A stretch of 64,000 nt of DNA from Hormiphora californensis (GCA_020137815.1 CM035357.1:3120528-3184527); one strand, 5' to 3'; shown: positions 12,146 to 23,673, counted from the first letter of the stretch. The notes: a model not told the origin generated them from the sequence alone. Program-made: numbers and translations.

Positions 12146-12734
12146 ATACTACTTACTATTCAAATTGTCAGTGCTACATCACCTAGCAACTACACCTGCA
12201 CGTGCAATTATTAGAGCAACTTAGAACCCTCACTCCCAGTTGCAGTTTTGGGTACTAAGGGAAATTCAATTCTGCACGTGCATTCTTTTACTTTTGTCCT
12301 GATGTCTAACTCTTCAACCCCAAGCGCTATTCGGCAACGGTCATCTGGGTCCGGAAGATCTGCTGCTGTCAGGGAGCAGGCTAGAGAATATGACAGATTA
12401 CGCCAAAGTGTTCAAGCGAGACAATAAACGACTACGGATAGCTTTACCCAACGTCGCCCAAGGGCGATTACTCAAGTCGAAAATAGAAATCTCCGAATCG
12501 GCTACATAACTGCCAAGTTTTCACGTGATGAGTTTCTGGAACAGCAGTGCACCCCCATGACATTGATCTCTTAAATTCGCACCTTGACATTGTCAGGAAG
12601 CCCAGAGCGTACAACAACATGGGTAGGGAGAAAGTGAGAGATAGGCTAGGAACGGATGGTGCAGGTGATGTCAGCGTTCCCTAATCCAGCTACCATTTCC
12701 CCGAAATTCGCCCGTAGGGCGAACGGGCCTACTA
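12146..12734 (+). repeat. Insert splitting a family A repeat
   Basis: Separates the two parts of a family A element. It contains a 41-codon open frame (ATG at about 12303; MSNSSTPSAIRQ) rich in Ser, Arg and Gln, with no recognisable domain. It ends at about 12676-12733 with a segment ending in the hairpin-like CGCCCGTAGGGCGAACGGG and ACTAGT. The same segment recurs at 15183-15246, so this is probably the end of another dispersed element. Limits are inferred. Confidence 0.4.
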
Positions 12735-12925
12735 GTTACATGTAATTAAAATTGTAATTATATGTAATCAAAGGGTAATTACATGTAATTAGAAGGTCTA
12801 AATGACCCCAAATGACAATTTAAAGATATTTTGACATACTTTGAGGCCCTGAAACCAGCGGGTGGCCAAATTTAATCAGGTTTCGGGTCGGCTGACGTAA
12901 AAACTCCGCGTTTTGGTCGAGATAA
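12735..12925 (+). repeat. Repeat family A, 3' part
   Basis: Has the ATTACATGTAATTA minisatellite, AAATGACCCCAAATGACAAT and the terminal CGCGTTTTGGTCGAGATAA, but no 5' tip. It is most simply the remainder of the copy beginning at 11652. Confidence 0.7.
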
Positions 12926-13908
12926 ATCAAATCAAATTTTCACATAGTTTACCCCTAGAATGAGTTCCTACGATCATTCTAAAACATTTGGTTAAAAAAT
13001 TTTAGTCCTACCCTGGCCCAATTACGTGGGCCGATATATGGGCATATTCATATCAAAAAATGTTTTTTGGGGCGTTATTTTGAAAAAACCACACATATGA
13101 ATCGCCTCATGAGAACCAGTACAACCATTATTACCAGTCTGCACCTTCAGAACTCCATTTTATAATGAAAAAATTTTTTTTCATCTTTTTTTCTTTCACA
13201 TTTTCCTACTTTGCAGTATGTATTAGTGGAGACGAATTTTAACTTTTTGAGATTTTATTTGTCGGAAAGCAAATTCCGGTTGTAACCGACTAATTTTGAC
13301 CTGCTGAACACGATCCCGTTCATGAAAAAGCTCTCAAAATTGAAGAAAATGACAAAAATGAACATTTTTAGTCAAAAATGAACATTTTTGGTCCAAAATG
13401 AACATTTTCAGGTCAAAAATAAACTTTGGCTAACTTTCATGATACACATCCATTCTGATCGGTATCAAACCGCTGAACACGACCCTGACCATAAAAAGTT
13501 GATATCAAGAACTTGCCAAACACTGGTGTAAAACACACATATTTTCCTTTTTTCGGTAAAAAGTAAACTTTTTTAATCGCCTGGCCCACGTAATTGACAT
13601 ACACTACCCCAATTCCGTTTTCAGGATGTAGTAGACAATTGTCCATAGTTTCATATCTACCCTTAAACTATTAGCCAAGTCGACAAAATTTTCACTTAGC
13701 ACACCCTCCATTGGACAGTCTGTGCGCGCCCATAGCCGTGACTGGGGTCTGGCGTAACTGATCACATACGTCATAATCATACTATTATTAAAGCAAATAG
13801 GGAAATCCAGTGTCCCGTTTTTTTAACCAAATATGGCATTTTGCACGTGCAGGTGGAGTACTACTCCAGAGTTGGGCCAGGGGTGGGAGCCGTTGCCAAG
13901 GATTGTTA
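12926..13908. other. Gene-free spacer
   Basis: AT-rich DNA with a short run of near-repeats of AAAAATGAACATTTT at 13355-13410. I see no coding segment with a domain or splice support. Confidence 0.5.
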
Positions 13909-14774
13909 CAGTCGGACCCCGATTTAACGGCACCCTCGGGGGAAAGGGTTTTGTCCGTTAAATCGGGGTGTCCGTTAAATCGGGGTAGAGCATATTTGGC
14001 CCATAAAACCCTATTTTTGTACAAAATGCTGTACTAAAACACCTCTAAGTGTTAAATGCAATGTCCATGTATTGATTACATGATCAATATCATTTCTATT
14101 TTCTGATTAGAAAAAGACAATAATTTTTTTTAAATTTCAAAAAAGTTATAAAAATTTTCTAAGGTAGGTACATACTGTAACATATCAACCACGTCCGAAT
14201 CGTTTATCGAATCAGTGCATCTTATCGCATGTCTTGCTGCTAATTAGACGGTTCGAAACGAACCGATACGTGATACCATGCCGAATCTGGGCACTTTAAG
14301 CGGGGTGAGGAAGAATTCGAATTTCAAAATATATTTTCCTCTGAAAATTCATGGGGAGCACCGATCAAAGCATTGACAATCATTCTGTAGAATTTTGCAA
14401 AAAAAGTTATGAAAATTTTTCAAAGGTATATAAACCACGTCCGAATCGTGTTTCGAATCAGTGCATCTTATCGCACGTCCTGTCGCTAATTAGACGGTTT
14501 GAGACTAACCGATACGTGATCCCCATGGGGCCAGTTTAATAAGCGTCAAAATCGCGACTCGATGGGCCTCATGGGGATCACATATCTGTTCGATTCGAAC
14601 CGTCTAATTACCGGCAAGACATGCAATAAGGTGCACCGATTCGAAACACGATTCGGAAAGGCTACACCTTTGAAAAAAATTTCAAAAATTTTCAAAAAAT
14701 TTTTGGGGGAAATTTATCCTGCCGTTAAATCGGGGTGCCGCTAAATCGGGGGCCGTTAAATCGGGGTCCGACTG
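13909..14774. mobile_element. Tigger/pogo-like MITE, long copy
   Basis: Flanked by TA (13907-13908 and 14775-14776). It begins CAGTCGGACCCCGATTTAAC and ends with the inverted GATTTA...GGTCCGACTG. Within it a unit of roughly 200 bases (GAATCAGTGCATCTTATCGC, then GCTAATTAGACGGTTCGAAA) occurs three times, the third inverted. No transposase frame is present. A close relative with the same internal order is at 23674-24522 and a more distant one at 51630-52608. Confidence 0.8.
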
Positions 14775-15182
14775 TACTACTGAACTGCAGCTGCACGTGC
14801 AGCTGTTCTTGCTTTGATTTTGTGTCACTGTTCCAGCTATTATGCTCTCTTCAACAACCGTTGATATACGAAAGCGACAATTGGAGATCTCACTACTTTT
14901 CTCTACTTTTCCATACACTGAGGGGTTTAAATATAGCAACACCAAGAGAAGTGCAGAGACAACGAAAAAGACGTTGGAGGTTAGACAGAACCGATGATCA
15001 ATCTCAGATGAATACTGCAAACAGACGAAACGCGAGGAGTCTGCAAAATAGTTAGTTCTTTTATCACTTTGATCGCCTGATAATCATCATCTGACGTTCT
15101 AAAACTCGCGGCGATCCCGCCTGAGCTCCGGTACAGTAACTTAAGATGGGATGGTGCATGTGAACAGTTCGACTGGTAATGT

Positions 15183-15246
15183 CAGTGCTCCCTAATCCAG
15201 CTACCATTTCCCCAAAATTCGCCCGTAGGGCGAACGGGTTTACTAG
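15183..15246 (+). repeat. Duplicate of the 12676-12733 element end
   Basis: Nearly identical to the segment at 12676-12733: CCCTAATCCAGCTACCATTT, then CGCCCGTAGGGCGAACGGG and ACTAGT. The hairpin CCCGT-AGGGCGA-ACGGG closes both. It is probably the terminus of a shared dispersed element. Confidence 0.55.
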
Positions 15247-15266
15247 TACTAATAATATGTCACAAG

Positions 15267-15446
15267 AGATTTCCTACTATGTGATATAAAACTAGTTAGC
15301 CGTGACTACTACTAGCATCTGGCGCTTTTGGGAAACTAGTTGAGCACTCTCGGTGGGAGGCCTCCCACCGAGAGTGCTCAACTAGTTTCCCAAAAGCGAT
15401 CAGATGCTAGTCACGGCTAACTAGTTTATCACATAGTAGGAAATCT
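15267..15446. repeat. 180-bp near-perfect palindrome
   Basis: Two arms of about 88 bases meet at AGGCCT near 15357-15362. The left arm starts AGATTTCCTACTATGTGATA and the right arm ends with its reverse complement. The arms differ at only a few positions (an extra ACTACT block and GGCG against CGAT). This is a MITE-like foldback or recent inverted duplication. Confidence 0.85.
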
Positions 15447-16929
15447 ATCCCCATCATGATCATCCCTCATTAGGGTAGTTGAGAGTATGAGGGTCCCCGG
15501 GTGTTTAGTGTCACAACCCTGAGCAAATATTCATCTGCAGCAAACTGTTCCAATCCACCGTCTTCCAGACGGGTTTTTTCCAAGACGGCTTGAAATGAGC
15601 CGGAGTCCGACGGGCTTGAGACGGGCTACTGTAACAGGAGCGACGTGCGTTTTTTAATATTTCAGACCGTCTGAAACGGTCTTAACCCATTTAGACTGAG
15701 TTCGACGGTGTTGCCAGTAATTGGACAGGTGGAAAATCAGAGTCTAAACTCGTAAAAACGCACGTCTGTAGCCCGTCTCAAGCCCGTTTGACTCGTTTAG
15801 GCAGGTAATGGAGCGACGTCTAGACAACTTTTACGGCAAACGAATATTTGCCACAAAACTGTTGCATGCAGCCTTGAAAAATCTACTAGGTCTATGATCT
15901 AGATTTGATATATCATCAAATCAGCATGCCTGAGTGGCGTCTAATTATTATCATTGACCTCTAAATCATGTTACCCCGATTTTTTTTAGATTGGTCGGGA
16001 AAGCACTACATACCCATTATTATAGTATGTTAGCTTTCGCCTCGTCACGAGTTATATTATGTCATCTTTCGGTCACGAGTTATATCTCTGTTTAAACAAA
16101 TATTATGCCTTCTCATGATATTTAATTATGTCTCATGAGACAAAATTAAATATCTTGAGATCTTGCAACTCGGTGGTTTTTTTAACAGAGCAACTTACGA
16201 AAAATACCGTGTGTTTATTCAATCTAGATGTTAGCTCTTTTGAAATGGAATCACCCCCCCCCCCCCCGTGCCTTTCTGGAATAGTGTGCCTAACAGGGAG
16301 GATGGACTAGTCCGGACTAATGGACTATTATATACAGCATGGGTGGCCGCAATCACATACAAACTGTACGTGCCGTTATACCCCTCCAGTTCCACTACCA
16401 CTACCAAACGAAGCTGAAGCACGCATCACCAACAATCAGTTTTATGATATTAATCTCGACCAACTATAGATCCCCCTTCTTTATCTACGTCCCAGGTCCC
16501 TTCTTTATCTACAATTCTCGATTAGGGAGTAAACCGTACGTCTAAATTAGGGGAAACTCTAACTGAATGGCATCCCATAGAGCGTCTGTCGCTAAAGCTT
16601 TTTTACAATTACACCGTTTCCATTATGCTGTAATGGTATAGGTTATGTGTTTACAGCATGCTCCTTGTCCTTCGTATAGGAAGAGTTGCTGTCAGGCATG
16701 CAGCTGATGGCACATCGCACTGACCCTTTTCGCGTTAGTGACTGTTAGAACATTGGCCTGGTAAGTTTGCGGAGCGATTATATCGCTTGTTTATGGCCGC
16801 CAAACTCACACATGATATTTGCAGTATGCACTCTGCAATTGTCCAACATATATCAGTTTCAGGCTTTTCAGCACTGCTTTAAACAAATTAATTTGAGGTC
16901 TATGACCTCAGATTAAAAGACTTCCCTAG
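15447..16929. other. Gene-free spacer
   Basis: Contains a TTCAGACGG/AGACGGG-rich patch (15560-15820) with partial inverted symmetry and a poly-C run near 16254-16267. No gene is supported. The right end may include the 5' untranslated part of the LINE. Confidence 0.45.
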
Positions 16930-16985
16930 CCATGGCGTCTAGGTAGGGAAAAGTACATGACATATTCCTGTATTACTTCACCTCG

Positions 16986-18332
16986 ATGGATCGCCTTTTC
17001 CTTCAGCGCATATCTGAGCTGTCAGTAGCCCAACTTGACAGAATAGTTCTACATTTATCTGATGAGATCAAATCGAGGAAAGCTGAAAGTGCTAAATCTA
17101 GGACCCTTGATCCCCAGGACTTTGTTACCTATGAGGAAAACTTCTTGAACAGCACGGATGCTGAACTCCTTAAAGGTGAAATTGAGCAGCTAAAGGGTAG
17201 GAAGAAAGGGAAGCCATATAACACCTGGATTTCTAACACCGGGTTGGTCTACGGCTGGGACGACAAATCCCTGGAACCAAAGGACTTAAATGATTACCCT
17301 TGTGTGAAGTCAACCATGGATAGAATCAACAAGGAGCATGGGTACCAACTGAACAGCTGTCTGGTGACCTACTACCCGGGAGAGCAAGGGGTGGGTTACC
17401 ACAGCGATTTCGAACTCTCCCTTGAGGACGGAGCTCCAATTGTTGTGCTATCTCTGGGAGAACCGAGGAAAGTGGATTTCAACTGGTACTCCGCTGACCT
17501 TAGGGGCACTGCACCCTTCTCGATCCATCCTTCAGAGGGTTCCATTTATACGATGAAAAGGGGATGCCAGGAAGCGTTCAAGCACCGGGTTCCAAATGCA
17601 AGAGGATGTACTTGTAGTGGGAGGTTTGCCCTCTCCTTTAGGAGGATGAATGAAACGACGGTGCCTACTCACACCGAAGTGAAATCACCACCACCGCCCC
17701 CACCACCACCCCGACTGAACAATGCAGCTGTACTACCATCACCCCCATCTCAAGATCAGGAGGTGTCTGTACTTCTCGGTACTTCCCTGACAAAGTGGAT
17801 ACCCAATGGACCTGGATTTGTTAATCTCTCCACCTCTGGGGCTAGGCTCGTTTCACCCCACCAGGAATGGAGAGGCAGGACGGCGTCTGAGATACTACAA
17901 GAGTTTAGGAGGAGTGAGCCTGACATCAAGGTTGGTAAGGTCATAATAGCCTTTGGAACAAACGACCTGCGCTACCTCAGAGGGAAGAGAGGAAACCCTC
18001 CCTGCATTAAACATCTTGAGAATCCCATGAGGGCTCTGATTAAGGAGGCGAGAGATATGTTTACAAACGCCATTATTTTTGTTGCCCATCTCATCCCAAT
18101 GAGGCCGGAGCATAGGTTTACTGTTGGAAATGTGTGGAATTTTAATAATATGATTAATAAAATTTGTTTTGAGATGGGATGTTATACTCTATTTTGGACT
18201 AATGAATTTCTAACTAGGGCCAAGCAATCTAATATGTTATATGTTAATAATAGACTCTTTTGCAAAGATGGGATACATCTTAATAGATATGGATATATGG
18301 TGGCTAAGAAGCTAGTTTATAGTGTGATATGA
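16986..18332 (+). CDS. LINE ORF1: AlkB-type dioxygenase fused to SGNH hydrolase
   Basis: Intact 448-residue protein. Residues 1-40 form a charged helical start. Residues about 75-222 match the AlkB fold: LVTYYPGEQGVGYHSDFE gives the iron ligands H139 and D141, FKHRVP gives the third ligand H200, and RFALSFR (R213, R219) matches the 2-oxoglutarate-binding RxNxTFR motif. A proline-rich linker (235-242) follows. Residues about 258-448 match an SGNH/GDSL hydrolase: GTSLT with candidate nucleophile S267, GTND (324-327), and DGIHLNRYG with D428 and H431. AlkB enzymes demethylate alkylated nucleic acid, and SGNH (esterase-like) domains are known in ORF1 of CR1 elements. I infer that the AlkB half repairs or demethylates element RNA in its RNP. 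All catalytic residues are present. The first ATG is used because it opens the frame and precedes conserved sequence. Confidence 0.85.
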   Translation: MDRLFLQRISELSVAQLDRIVLHLSDEIKSRKAESAKSRTLDPQDFVTYEENFLNSTDAELLKGEIEQLKGRKKGKPYNTWISNTGLVYGWDDKSLEPKDLNDYPCVKSTMDRINKEHGYQLNSCLVTYYPGEQGVGYHSDFELSLEDGAPIVVLSLGEPRKVDFNWYSADLRGTAPFSIHPSEGSIYTMKRGCQEAFKHRVPNARGCTCSGRFALSFRRMNETTVPTHTEVKSPPPPPPPPRLNNAAVLPSPPSQDQEVSVLLGTSLTKWIPNGPGFVNLSTSGARLVSPHQEWRGRTASEILQEFRRSEPDIKVGKVIIAFGTNDLRYLRGKRGNPPCIKHLENPMRALIKEARDMFTNAIIFVAHLIPMRPEHRFTVGNVWNFNNMINKICFEMGCYTLFWTNEFLTRAKQSNMLYVNNRLFCKDGIHLNRYGYMVAKKLVYSVI

Positions 18333-18507
18333 TATATTATGAGCTGTCCTTCGAGTTTGAGTGATATTGAATTGAGAGTTTGGTGACAAAGTTAATTACA
18401 CTGGGGGTTTTTGGGAGTTTTAATTTACTTTACTTTGTGTCGAATTCATACATCTATACCCCCTATGTACCCCTACCTGACTACCCACAAGTACAAGTTT
18501 TGATTGA

Positions 18508-20415
18508 ATGGGTATCAGTGTAGAACAATACAGAATCGCTATCGGGTTGTTTGCGGGGGGTAACAGGGAAGGTAAAAATAGACAGGACAATGACACAGAC
18601 AATGACATTAATATATACACTGACAAGCCCCCGTCTTCTAGCTTTATCACCCCATTTGAAATATTAATATTCTCTATACATGTAGCTATAACCTACCTCC
18701 TTACAGGTCTAATGCTCTTGTATGCACCTTCTTGTATATCTAAAAAAGCCCCTGCTAATCTGGATGCTCACGGAATGCAGTGGCCAATTATGTATCAGTG
18801 GTATGCTAATTGTGTTTTTATATTATTCTTAAGTAGAAAGGGATACTTTTCTGCACATATAAGATATTGTGCTAGGTGTGTAGAAAAGCTTATTAACTGT
18901 GTGTTTTATGTATGCTCGTTAGCTAGGAGCCTTATTGCTCGTACACAGCCCAATATTCTGAATCCTGGGCCTGGTGATACAACTAACAAAATAAACATAG
19001 TATATTGCAATGTGAATGGTCTTATTCATATGCAATCAATGAAGGGAGATCAGCCCCAGTTCCAAATATCAAAGATTAAGGAACTGAGGGGATATTTAAG
19101 TACCTACCTTCCCGATATTGTACTGTTAAATGAGACATGGTTCAATGAATATGTGCAAGATGGGGAAGTTGTCTCTGATAAGTACTACTCCATATTCCGA
19201 AAAGACAGAACGAAAGTGGATATGGAGAAGTATGGAAAGTGTGGTGGTGGTGGTGTGTTGATTCTAGCCAAAAATGATTTAGGAGTAGAGGTTCAGCAGA
19301 TTGATACTAAAACTGAACTACCTATAGTTTCTATACTCCTTAAACCTAAAAATACAACACCAATCTGCCTTTCCACACTGTACAGGTACGATTACTCAGG
19401 ATTAGACTTCTTCAAAGGAGTAGAAGTGTATTACACTAATCTTATGAAGAAGTATAAAAATCTCTCTATTTTTGGAGATCTCAATCTCAGTACTATCAAA
19501 GATTGGGATCTACCTGTTTCGAACAGCTCAATTCATGAAGATTATATTCACCTATTCAATTCCCTGGGACTTAAGGCCATGATAAATGAGCCAACTCACA
19601 AAGATGGAAACATTCTAGATCTCCTACTTACCAGCAACGAAAATCTTTTCTCTGAAGTTTCCGTGGTTGAGAGTGGGCTCATGAAGTCGGATCATTTTAC
19701 TATACATTGTCATCTGTCTATTAGAAAGATCCGACCAAAGTATACCACTACTAAAAAGTTTGCGTTTAAAAAAGCAAACTGGGAGGCACTTGATGAAGAA
19801 TTACTTTCGGAGAACTGGTTGAGTAGATTTGAGGGAATGTCAGCTGAAGCATGCTGGCAGATCTTCAAGTCAAGACTTGATATTACACTCCGAAAGCATG
19901 TGCCTCTTGTGTCAGTGAAACTGGGCTCACAGCCACCATGGTACGATGATGAGCTCAGATCACTTAAAAAAGACCTAGACCGAGCAAGAGCTGATGTGAT
20001 AAAGCACCCAGATAATGAAAGTATGGTGCGGTATCACATCGAGACAGAAGATTTGTATAGAACCCAGTCACTAGAAAAAGAACGGAGCTATTATGACATG
20101 CCGTTTATAAATGAAAATAATAGCTCAGCTGAGGTCAGCAAAAAGTTTTTTAAGCATGTGAAATCGCAGAAATCAAGTTCTAGAATCCCTGACACTGTGT
20201 TCTACGGGAAGAAGTTTCGAACTGAGAGCATGGAGAAGGCCGAAATATTTAACACCTTTTTCAGTGATCAGTTTACTGAAGCTAGTAGTTACCAGGAACA
20301 CATCGATGTGACACGTAATCATGAAAACGACTTTAACGATGAAATGTTTCATGTCGATGAGGTTCTAGAAATACTACGTAAGCTTGACCCCTCAAAAGCT
20401 ACAGGTCCTGATTAA
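18508..20415 (+). pseudogene. LINE ORF2, 5' half: AP endonuclease (interrupted)
   Basis: 635 codons from ATG to a stop supplied by the inserted element. Residues about 46-150 have hydrophobic stretches (PFEILIFSIHVAITYLLTG; WYANCVFILFL) and end at NPGP (152-155). The AP-endonuclease domain follows: N168/N170 (YCNVNG), E209 (LNETW), Y-rich YRYDY, GDLN (323-326) and SDH (394-396). These are the metal-binding and catalytic positions of APE-type target-nicking enzymes. The sequence then reads into the RT region with KLDPSKATGPD, a motif just upstream of RT in CR1/Jockey-type elements, where inserted DNA begins. The real coding part ends at 20412; the last stop codon belongs to the insertion. Confidence 0.85.
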
Positions 20416-20668
20416 GCCAAAAACTAATTGGAATTAGTTGGCGGGAAAGGTGGCCCACTTACACCTTTTGCTGCTACCGGGTACCACGAACTGTCATTCT
20501 CTTCACGTCACGTCGGTATCTCAATCTCTCTCTCTCTCACCCTTTCTCTTTCTCTATTTCACTCACCTCTTATATCCCTGATACATTTTAAAATAAAACC
20601 CGGCATCAGGCAAAGGTGTAAGTGGGCCACCTTTCCCGCCAACTAATTCCAATTAGTTTTTGGCTTAA
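20412..20668. mobile_element. TTAA-flanked MITE (family C) in LINE ORF2
   Basis: Terminal inverted repeats of about 50 bases (GCCAAAAACTAATTGGAATT and its complement) are flanked by TTAA on both sides (20412-20415, 20665-20668). A CT-rich loop of about 150 bases lies between them. The MITE at 52874-53076 has similar termini but TATA flanks. It adjoins the left edge of the larger insertion in ORF2. Confidence 0.8.
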
Positions 20669-21622
20669 TTTAGGTCCCTTTTTGGTTTCTAATGTCAGTA
20701 TGTCATTATTTCATGATGTAAAATTGTCAAAATGATGTGTTATATGAGAAACGAGACGAATTTCTGTGAAAATCGTAATTTTGACGTCATTATGACGTCA
20801 TCTGACGTAATTAGTGACGTCGTAACGACGTAATTGCATCACAATATATTTTGAATGAATACCCTGAAGGAGCTTGTAAAGTATCATTGACCACAGTGGT
20901 CAGGAAAGGGAGTTTTTGCTCGAAAAACGTTCATTTTACTGAATTTTTCGTCAAATTTTTGACTTCCGACGCGATTTAAGGCCTCAAAATGATGAGCTAC
21001 GAAAATTCGCAATATGGTAACTGAAAGTTCAGACAATTTGCCGGTAACGATTTTTCGTCAAATCAGAAATCGGAACACGTCTTCAGGGTGCTAGAGGCGT
21101 TTGAAAAAAGTTAGTCGATCTCGCGCAATGACGTCACTCGTGACGTCATTGCGCGCGTCATAGGTAAGATTGAGAGTCGCCACCCAAATGGGTACATGCA
21201 CGAGACAATTATCTGTCGAATGCCGCTTAGTTTAAGGTTGTACGATGTCTGGTTCGTCTCAAACTGGGACCAAACGGAAGGTAATAAAGCGTCTATACAT
21301 CTATCTATCTATCTATCTATCTATCAACCTAGTTATCCCCACACTGAATTTTCTGTTTTGGGGGTGGTGTTATAACTTTTGAACAAAATGAGCTAGCCAC
21401 TTGAAAATTTTACCATCGATAGATGTCTACAAGAAGCTTCTGAGTACAAAATTTCAGCTTCCTAGCTCATCCGGTTCCGGAGTTATGGCGTGTCAAAAAG
21501 TGCCAAAATGGGCTAAAAGTATGAAATAACTATATATACGCTGTGAGCAAGCGGGCCGTTTTTGGGGGAATTTTTTTCGGGGAGTTGGATGGGGCCACCT
21601 TTGCGCTTGCCAGCGCAGTGAT
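20669..21622 (-). mobile_element. Repeat family D (TATCACTGC element) in LINE ORF2
   Basis: Read on the minus strand it starts ATCACTGCGCTGGCAAGCGC. It continues with GAGCTAGGAAGCTGAAATTT, passes a GATA microsatellite (21297-21325) and then a 600-base part rich in TGACGTCA. The plus-strand copy at 50774-51575 shares the tip, CACCCTGAAGACG, AATTGTCTGAACTTTCAG and the TGACGTCA-rich end, so both halves belong to one element. The codon GAT occurs on both sides of the insertion, and the LINE frame resumes at 21623 without loss. Confidence 0.7.
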
Positions 21623-23182
21623 AATATACCGGGTATTTTACTAAAAAAGTGTTGTCGATCCATTGCATACCCTTTAACTCTAATTTTTAATAGATCCTAT
21701 AGAGAGGGTAAATTCCCCCAAGAATGGAAAAATGCCAATGTGGTACCCATTCATAAAAAAGGGGATAAGGCAAACATCGAGAACTACAGGCCGATATCCT
21801 TAACCTGCCTAACAATGAAAGTTTTAGAAAAGTTAGTTCGAGAGAGGCTTTATAGGGTTTGTCTTCCTAAAATAACTCCGTTTCAACATGGGTTCGTTCC
21901 CCTTAAGTCCTGCAGTACCCAGCTTATAGACTTCAATTGTGATCTTGCCCTTAACCTAAATAAAGGTCTGCAGACTGATATAGTGTTCTTTGATTTTAAA
22001 AAGGCTTTTGACAGCGTCTCTCATGATGTGATTCTTAAAAAGCTTAAAGTAGACTATAACATTAATGGTAGAATGCTCCAATTTATCAAAGAGTATCTTT
22101 CCGACCGACGACAAAGGGTTGTACTGGATGGAAAGTTCTCAAACTGGAGCTCAGTTAGGAGTGGAGTCCCCCAAGGCTCTATACTTGGTCCCTTCCTCTT
22201 TGTCCTTTTCATCAACGATATAGTGGATCAAGTCGGAATGGACACAAATATAAGGCTTTATGCAGATGATATGAAAATCTGGCGTATCATTAAAAGTAGC
22301 GGAGATAGTCTCCAACCTGACATAGATAGATTGTTGATCTGGAGCGAGAATAACAAAATACACTTTCATCCTGATAAGTGTAAGCTCCTTAGATGTTCCC
22401 TAAAACAAAATCCTGTACATTTAACATACCATCTGGGAAGCACACAAATAGGTCCTAGTCAAACGGAGACTGATCTGGGTGTTCTGACTACAAATAAACT
22501 TTCGTCAACCCACCATCAGAACAAGCTCCTATCAAAATCTTCCCAGAGGTTAGGTCTAGTGAGGAGAACGTGTTCTGACCTAGTTCAGTCGCAGAGAAAA
22601 CGCAAAACTCTCTTCATTAGTTTAGTAAGGTCACTATATGAACACTGTAGCGAAGTATGGCGGCCCATTTCTGCATCTAGTATTGAAAAATTTGAAAAGA
22701 TGCAAAAAAGGGCCGTAAAATGGGTATTCAATGAATTGGAGTGTAGTTACAGCAACGAAGTGTACGTAACTAGGCTCAAGGAACTTAAGATCCTACCCAT
22801 GTCTTCTAAGTTCCTATATAATGATCTTAAAATGTTCCATAAGATACTTTACAAGCTTATACCAATAGAATTCCCCCCTTACATGAGACGTTTTGACCCA
22901 ACTGTTGACAATGACCGACCACGTACAAGACAACAAATCAACAAAGACGCGACTTACGTAGTGTGTGATGAGCGCCCTAGAATAGATGTTTTTAAAGATT
23001 CATTTTTCTACCGTACCCACATAGAGTGGAATTCCCTACCGCATGATATTCGAAGCATTAGTGACCATGTGATATTTTCCTCAGAACTTAAGAAGCATTT
23101 GTGGAATGCATCTAGTATCCAGCCTAAGCTTCTGTCTGAATTTTTTCCTTATCATTGGCGGATCACTTGGCAACAATTGTAA
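21623..23182 (+). pseudogene. LINE ORF2, 3' half: reverse transcriptase
   Basis: The open frame resumes with NIPGILLKKC and runs to TAA. The RT blocks are in order: NANVVPIHKKGDK, NYRPISL, GFVPLKSCSTQL, FDFKKAFDSVSHD (aspartate of motif A), SGVPQGSILGPFLF (motif B) and YADD (22259-22270, motif C, the catalytic aspartates). The thumb follows, and a C-terminal segment ends in EWNSLP, common in CR1/Jockey-group elements. No RNase H domain is visible. It has lost only its connection to the endonuclease half, through the inserted DNA at 20413-21622; all catalytic residues are intact. An internal GTG or ATG start is possible but nothing supports separate translation. Confidence 0.88.
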
Positions 23183-23673
23183 ATGGTATAATATGTTTAT
23201 TGTTTTTAGGAGTTTGAGGTCATAGAAATTGTTGATGGGTTTGGAGTTGTGTTCGAAATGTTTGAAACTTAAAAGTTGTTGCCCGGTGATGTGCCAATAC
23301 CAATTGACACAAATTGACAGTTGACACTGACTGGGGTAGGGAGGGTTTGGGTTTGGAAGGGTTACTCCGGAACTTATTAACCTATTAACTTAATTTATTA
23401 CTATTAAACCAATATATATTTCTAATCGAGTGTGTATATAGCTAACATGACGTATTTTTATACTACATTTTTACACTTTATCTAAATTTAAGACGTAAGC
23501 ACTCATGCCTTGGGCATCTATTTTAATAGAGAGTCTGTCGGGTTTTGTATGAAGTATCAATGTATCTTTATATTTTACCTTTTTCAAATCAAATCATTTA
23601 ACAACTTTGTTGGTTGGTAATGCGCCAGACAAGAGATATTTGCACTAGGAGCAGGCTGCTCCAGCCTCTAGTA

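Larger units (their letters stand above)
16930..23600 (+). mobile_element. CR1/Jockey-like LINE with AlkB-SGNH ORF1
   Basis: Non-LTR retrotransposon with ORF1 (16986-18332), a 175-base gap, and ORF2, which holds an AP endonuclease then a reverse transcriptase. ORF2 is split by inserted DNA at 20413-21622. The 3' untranslated part runs from 23183 to about 23600 and ends near a short AAATCAAATC repeat, in line with CR1-type elements that end in short tandem repeats rather than poly-A. I did not find a clear target-site duplication, so both limits are approximate. ORF1 and both halves of ORF2 are otherwise open, so the copy was probably active not long before the insertion. Confidence 0.8.

Noticed and set aside
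13788-14037. Overlapping frames of 75-78 codons on both strands
   Set aside because: They cover the terminal repeat of a Tigger-like MITE and recur with it at 23.6 kb.
18508-18960. Separate small membrane protein upstream of the LINE endonuclease
   Set aside because: The hydrophobic part is in the same uninterrupted frame as the endonuclease, so it is simpler to treat it as the ORF2 N-terminus.
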